Positions 53,091 through 64,000 of a stretch of DNA of 64,000 nt are shown in pieces (positions within the stretch are counted from its first letter, which is position 1; every line of letters starts with the position of its first letter). The DNA is from Paralichthys olivaceus (Eukaryota; Chordata; Actinopteri; Pleuronectiformes; Paralichthyidae). The stretch lies in NCBI RefSeq assembly GCF_024713975.1, contig NC_091104.1, forward strand, positions 9,319,580 to 9,383,579, given 5' to 3'. The position numbers were made by a program, and so were the translations under genes. A model generated the notes under the pieces. The model was not told where the DNA came from and ran no database searches. It saw only the letters and a list, made by a program, of their open reading frames with translations.

Positions 53091-54669
53091 CATCCTTACA
53101 GTAGCAGCAGCTCATGAGGTGAGTCCAGCACAGATCCTCACTTCACGCCTGGTTGTTTGGGAAGATGGTTCACTAGTGGAGTTAAAGCTGGACTGAACAG
53201 AAGTGTAACATGAGCTGAGATCCTCCATTGTTCTGTATTTGAAAGAGGGTTCAGTCTGCTCAACATCTGAGAACTAGAATGATGGAGACCCTAGGAAGGA
53301 TGAACTCCTGATGAAAACACGTTGAATCCCATCATTGTTTTCCAGGCTGTGATGGAAAGTGTGTGTTTATCAGGACTGCTCTGGGCTCTTCTGTCCCTCT
53401 CTGCATGTGACATCACGTTTACGTCATGATGGCCTGGGGTGAGTGACTCCTCAGTCAATTTCAAAAAAGGATAGTAAATTTGGGTAGCGATGGCTGAGGG
53501 TCATCCATTTTATGTCTGGAGTTCTTAGCTGTCTTTGTGCTGTGCTCTTCTTCTGCAGATGGAGACTTTTCATATCTGTTGGTTGCAGCTCAGGAAGAAA
53601 AACAGCTGCTGGAAGTGGTTCAGCCTTGGTCTCCATCCTCTGTTGACTCAGACCAAACACTGAGAAATGTGCTCAGTCTACGAGTGGGCAAGGTGTTTTT
53701 TAATCCATATGCTGTTTGGACAAACTGCATCTTTAATTCACCTTTGGTATTTCAATGTGCTTTTTATTTTTACTTTTGTTTTCATGTTGGTTACAGTCAC
53801 CGTGCAAACAAAGACAGAGGCGCAGCATAGTATCAACTTCAATCAAATATGGCATATCTCGACTTCTCAACAAGTTAACAAGTGATAGTTATAAGCAATA
53901 TTTAAAGTATATGATCAAATACTAATGATCAGATATATTCGTTTTTATATGCTTTTATCATAAACTCACTCACTTAACCTTTAGATCTCAAACTTTGCTT
54001 CGTAAAGTGATTTGCAAGATATTAAACATAGCAACTGTCAGTGCAATAAACGCTTTGTGCATCGTATCAACTAAAACATCACTCACAAAACTGAAGCAAT
54101 GTCTCTGGAGACTAAGTCCGTAGCAGCTTTGAAATATGCAATTGCTATATCTTCACAAAATCAATAAGATAGGAATTTATGCAGGAAAGGAACTTTCACT
54201 AACACTCCTAACTCTTGTGTTCTTAGCATAAACAGTGCCTCAAGCTATTCTAATTCCACAGCGACGAAACCGAGGAAGGAAAAGTGCAAGAAATATCAGG
54301 AATAAGCAGATAGCATATGGCTAACATATGTTGTGATTGTTAAAGTGGCTAATCCTATTATTTCACAGAGGCAACACTTTCCATAACTGACTAACTGCAT
54401 TTGCCAGCAACCTATCATCACCGCTTTCTACTTCTACTTGTCAGATATTTATTAGTTCAGAAACCTGCTGCACTAAATAAATTCTTATCTAACTCGTCCA
54501 ACAATTGTGCCACTGGGTACACGCAGAAAAGTGACCAAATGCTGATGACCTCAATGAGGCAGTTTTACATGCTCGTTCAAGGTGTTGTATTGCAGGAAAT
54601 CCTATCTTTCACAGAGAGAACGCAGCTTCTCCAACAAAGTGTTTGAACTTCTGGCCACTTTGCGGACGC
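53091..54669 (-). terminator. map7 3' UTR and downstream flank
   Basis: Follows the map7 stop on the minus strand. Candidate AATAAA on that strand at 54448-54453, with another near 53763. Plus-strand open frames at 53537-53830, 54401-54646 and 54674-54898 lie antisense to this UTR or the last exon and resemble no family. Confidence 0.45.
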
Positions 54670-60683
<6,014 letters not shown>

Positions 60684-62212
60684 ACCAATGCTCTCACTCA
60701 AAACCCCTCCTGCCTCTATCTCTCTCCTCCTCCTCCTGCTGCTGCTGCTCTTCCTCCTCCTTTTGAATTTCTATTTCAAGATGCCTTCAGGTTCTCGCTT
60801 GCAGAGTGAGCTGTGCAGGGAGCTGCCTCCTGCATCAGCTGCTTGTCCATCTGTGCCTCACAAACCAGTACAGTGAAAAGCCAACAAACAAAGCTTCCGG
60901 TCTAACCCCTTTTCAGTGAGCTGGAGATTATCAAAGCAAAATCAATATCCACAAAAGAAGAGTCACACCAGTCTCCTCAGAGGTTAAGGAGGACTGGAGA
61001 GATTCTGACCCTCAATGAGTCTTGTCTATAAAAAGATATCCCCCTTGTGAGCTGCTCTGCTTTACTTCCACAGAATATAGCTGTGTCACTTTAACTCCCC
61101 CTCCTTACTGCCTGCTGGATGGAGGATGCAGCGTTTCCTGGAAACGGGGGAGGAAAATAAAAGATGCAAAGCTGAGAGGCTGTCCTCGTGAATAATTACC
61201 ATGACATGGGGTTATATAATATTCAGTCACACACATTGCTTGGACACTAACTTGCTCTGATGCTGTATCCTCGAGAGATGTGGGGAAGATGTAATTTTTT
61301 CCCCCTCCCCTCGTGATTCTTCCTTTGAATTGAATGGTCTGACCACTAGATGGAGGTCTTTCCTTCTAGAGGACAAGGTCAAGTCAGCAAGAAATTACAA
61401 TTCACTCATTAACTACTCACCACTGTGCCGAGGGAGGGGCGGGTGAAGTGTTTGAGTCCACAAAACACTTTTGGAGTTTCAGGGGTAAACAGCGTTGCAG
61501 TCAAATCTAATACAATTGAAGTAACTGATGACCACTTCTTCAAATGTAAAAAAACAACAGCAAAAAAAAAAAAACATAGAATGCCTCCATCCAAGTGTCT
61601 GTAAGCCCTGACATTCACATTAGACTAGGAACTGTGTCATTTACACCATGTTTTCAGCCTAAATGACGCTGTGATCCTCACACAAAGGCAGCTCCAGACG
61701 AGGATAATATCTGATGCATAACACCGCAAAGGAGATTATGTTTTTGTCTCCATTTGTTTGTTCGTTTGAATGATTATGCAAAAACTACCGGAGGGATTTT
61801 CACAAATCTTGGTGGAAGGATGTGGAGTGGGCCCCAATGCGAGGACAGTTTCTTTAACATAGTGAAATAGAGTTTTCATGGAGCAGCAGAGAATATTTCA
61901 TGTTTATTGATGAAAAACAAGCCGGCATGTTTATGGAACTGATGACTATGTTTGTAATTTGAAGTAAATCCAAATGAAAATGCGAATCTCATGAATTTAA
62001 ATGTGGTTGCTCCGCGGCAGAGCTCTGTCCTCTGTTGAGTGCCATTCTAGGTAATAGATCAAATGACTTATTCATTAACCAGAAAAAGGATCCCTTTATA
62101 ATAATTAGCTGCAGCTCTCCACTAGTGCCTGTTGAGTGTCTTTTTAAAGTAATAATGTGAGCAGTCCTGTCTGTCTGTCCCTCATGTGAGATCAGGTTTG
62201 AGTCTGTGTCAC
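60684..62212. other. map7 upstream region
   Basis: 5' UTR and promoter of the main map7 transcript are expected near 60700-61100. A purine-rich trinucleotide stretch on the minus strand (AGC/AGG repeats, 60721-60760) sits in the UTR. 61740-61855 resembles a dispersed teleost repeat (GCAAAAACTACCGGAGGGAT, CTTGGTGGAAGGATGTGG). No other gene is seen. Confidence 0.45.
61740..61855. repeat. Dispersed teleost repeat fragment
   Basis: Contains TTTGTTTGTTCGTTTGAATG and CAAATCTTGGTGGAAGGATG, which I recall as part of a common fish interspersed repeat. Family name not assigned. Confidence 0.45.
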
Positions 62213-62391
62213 CTGAATGCTGTGAGGTCTCACCACCAGTGGACGAGTCCAGTGTCTCATGGGCATCACTGAGCTGGTTCACATCCTCAAAGGGATTCCA
62301 GGTTTCTTTTGGTGCCAGCAGAGGTTGGTACATAATGCTGGTCTGTGTTACTGCTCCCAGTCCTTATTTCAAGAAACTCCTGAGAAAAGTG
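62213..62391 (-). CDS. Candidate alternative first exon of map7
   Basis: Bounded by a strong acceptor on the minus strand (GTTTTTCCTTGCAG before 62391) and a donor (CATTCAG|GTGACA). An ATG at 62331-62333 opens MYQPLLAPKETWNPFEDVNQ and continues to the donor, 40 codons plus one base. That phase is identical to the end of map7 exon 1, so splicing to map7 exon 2 (59686) would stay in frame. The peptide carries an NPF motif but I do not recognise it. A competing reading is a short separate frame starting at 62538 that splices in at 62391 and stops inside this exon. Could instead be a non-coding exon or part of an unrelated gene. Confidence 0.35.
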
Positions 62392-62539
62392 CTGCAAGGA
62401 AAAACACAAAACAAAGCTAGGATGTGTTAACTGTCAAGGCTGAACTAATCTAAAGCATTACAGTCCTCTAACCATCCTGGCTGTTCTCGAGCACAGCTTC
62501 TGGTCAGCCTCCATTTGGGTGATGTGTCCCTCGCACATG

Positions 62540-64000
62540 CTGATGCTCCAGCTCCTGGTTCTCGTGCTTAAACATCCGACACCTTGCCCAAAAGGTTCGT
62601 CCTTGATCGGCTGCCATTAAAAATAAAAAAAATAAAATAAACGCAAAGTCTGCAACTTTTCCATTATAGCATTCATAACTTTAGCCACAATCAGTGAAGG
62701 TCTATCGTCACTAGGTGGTGCTGTTGCTACAAAAGGCACATCAAGGTGTCTGTTGCCTAAGGAAAAAAAACAGGAACCAGACCTCTTCAGAACTTGCTTG
62801 AGAATGTTTGTGTTTTTCAGATTTCTTCAGTCTCAAAATCATTAAGAGATATTTATGTAATTCAGGGATAGTTCTCAATTGATCCAGTAGTGTATTACAA
62901 AGAACAGTTAACAGATAGTCCGGCATACTCTCTTTCAGAAAAGTATAAAACAAATATTAACTTAAAAGAAGACAAGAAAAAGGGCCTTAAGTTTTAGCCT
63001 ACAGCAACTTCTTATTTGTTGCAACATACTCTTAGTTTCTTTTAAATGTCCATAACTGTGGACAAAAACTATAATAATACTAATACAGAGGAAGGATCAT
63101 TTCTTTTATATCACTGCAAGAGGCAAAAAACAATTATTCAGAGTTAGAGTGACTTCTTGGATGGGATGGGGAGGTGTCACTTGAGGTCAGATCCACCTGG
63201 GTCCTACGGGCTTGCCAACCAGTGCAATGCCCCCACCCGGACACCCGACAATAACAATGCCCTCTGGCTGTGTTTCAGAGACAAAGCTCGCCAAGCTCCC
63301 CCATCCGAGAGGCTGAGATGTGTTAGAATGACACACAACACCTCAGTCAGGTGGTGTGTCCATGCACAGTCAGTGGAGCACAAAGAAGATGGTGATAACC
63401 GGCCTACAACCTACAGCCAAAATAAGCCTTTGGTCACTGGACCTACATGGGATAAGATTGCACGGCTGGTATCGAATCATTCTGTGGTTCACCATAGACG
63501 ACATCACCAAAGGTGTCAGTTTAAGGGTTTGGTCGCTTGCTCATGCATATTCCAGAGTGTCACCAAAATATTAATCTCAAAATACAGATAACACTCAGAT
63601 ATGAAGTGGTTTTGTTTTTTAAGACGACAGCTTCATCAACTCTTCTGAGACACTCTCTGATGTAAGAGAGGATAGAAAGTAAATGTTATGGTTGTTCTAT
63701 GAGTCCAGAGAAGTCAAACCATGGCCTCTTTGGTGGCTGATGTTAACGTCAGAGTGTTTAAAGCTGCATTTGATGACAGCACCCATCAGAGAATGAGGTT
63801 CGTGCATTAGACCACAGTGGGAACCGGTAACTTTGCACTGCTGGTGACACGGTTTCCATCCGTCCCGGAGGAACTACGACATCTCCTCAACCCCTCTTAG
63901 CCTGTAGTGAATCATGTGATTAAGGGCAGAATCCATCACCACAGTGTCCAGGTTGGTGTCACCGCAAGTATCAGTGCACTTCCAGGCTGAGCAGGCAGGA
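62540..64000. other. Right flank without a supported gene
   Basis: An open frame at 63157-63591 (plus strand, 144 codons) has no recognisable domain, no clear splice framework and ordinary composition. The rest is AT-rich with no identifiable element. Confidence 0.5.

Noticed and set aside
52864-53196. Octapeptide-repeat protein (LYLNTPQY units)
   Set aside because: The frame is open only because the minisatellite period is 24 bp; no flanking coding context.
63157-63591. 144-codon plus-strand open frame at the right edge
   Set aside because: No recognisable domain, start context or splice framework; length is within chance for this much DNA.

Overview
The window is a stretch of vertebrate nuclear DNA, almost certainly from a teleost fish. 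Genes are split into many short exons with GT-AG introns of about 0.1-7 kb. The proteins are vertebrate-specific families. The non-coding DNA carries fish-type repeats: a Tc1/mariner relic and a TTAA-flanked MITE family in several copies. There is no operon structure, CRISPR array, phage or bacterial gene. Most short open frames in the window are antisense or intronic noise. Gene identities come from my own reading of exon translations against remembered vertebrate proteins. Exon ends were set by splice motifs and by requiring reading phase to carry across junctions.

Layout, left to right. (1) Positions 6-16946, minus strand: the 5' end of syne1 (nesprin-1), 19 coding exons giving the first ~798 residues (actin-binding CH pair plus first spectrin-type repeats); the gene continues off the left edge. 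(2) 20018-21617, plus: complete two-exon myct1. (3) 22.6-36.3 kb, plus: tulp4, with two upstream untranslated exons, 14 coding exons, a very large Q/H-rich insert and an apparent +1 frame break at a C9 run in the giant exon 13. (4) 37348-42232, plus: complete 14-exon slc18b1 (447 aa MFS vesicular transporter). (5) 43389-52199, minus: complete 26-exon ahi1 (jouberin, 1209 aa), convergent with slc18b1, with a GC-AG first intron and a Tc1 relic in an intron. (6) 54670-60683, minus: complete 15-exon map7 (ensconsin-like, 653 aa), whose last coding exon is only 11 nt. A spliced alternative first exon for map7 may lie at 62213-62391. The remaining right flank to 64000 shows no gene I can support.

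The six genes are not one pathway. Nesprin-1 and MAP7 act on nucleus-cytoskeleton and microtubule-kinesin links, AHI1 on the ciliary transition zone, TULP4 as a tubby/WD40 putative E3 adaptor, MYCT1 in endothelium, SLC18B1 in vesicular polyamine loading. All six orthologues lie on human 6q, but in separate intervals (6q25 for syne1/myct1/tulp4; 6q23 for slc18b1/ahi1/map7), so the window joins two blocks that are apart in mammals.

I found no previously undescribed biological system. The points most worth checking are the tulp4 frame break and Q-rich insert, the GC-AG ahi1 start exon, the candidate alternative map7 N-terminus, and repeats lying against splice sites in tulp4 and slc18b1.
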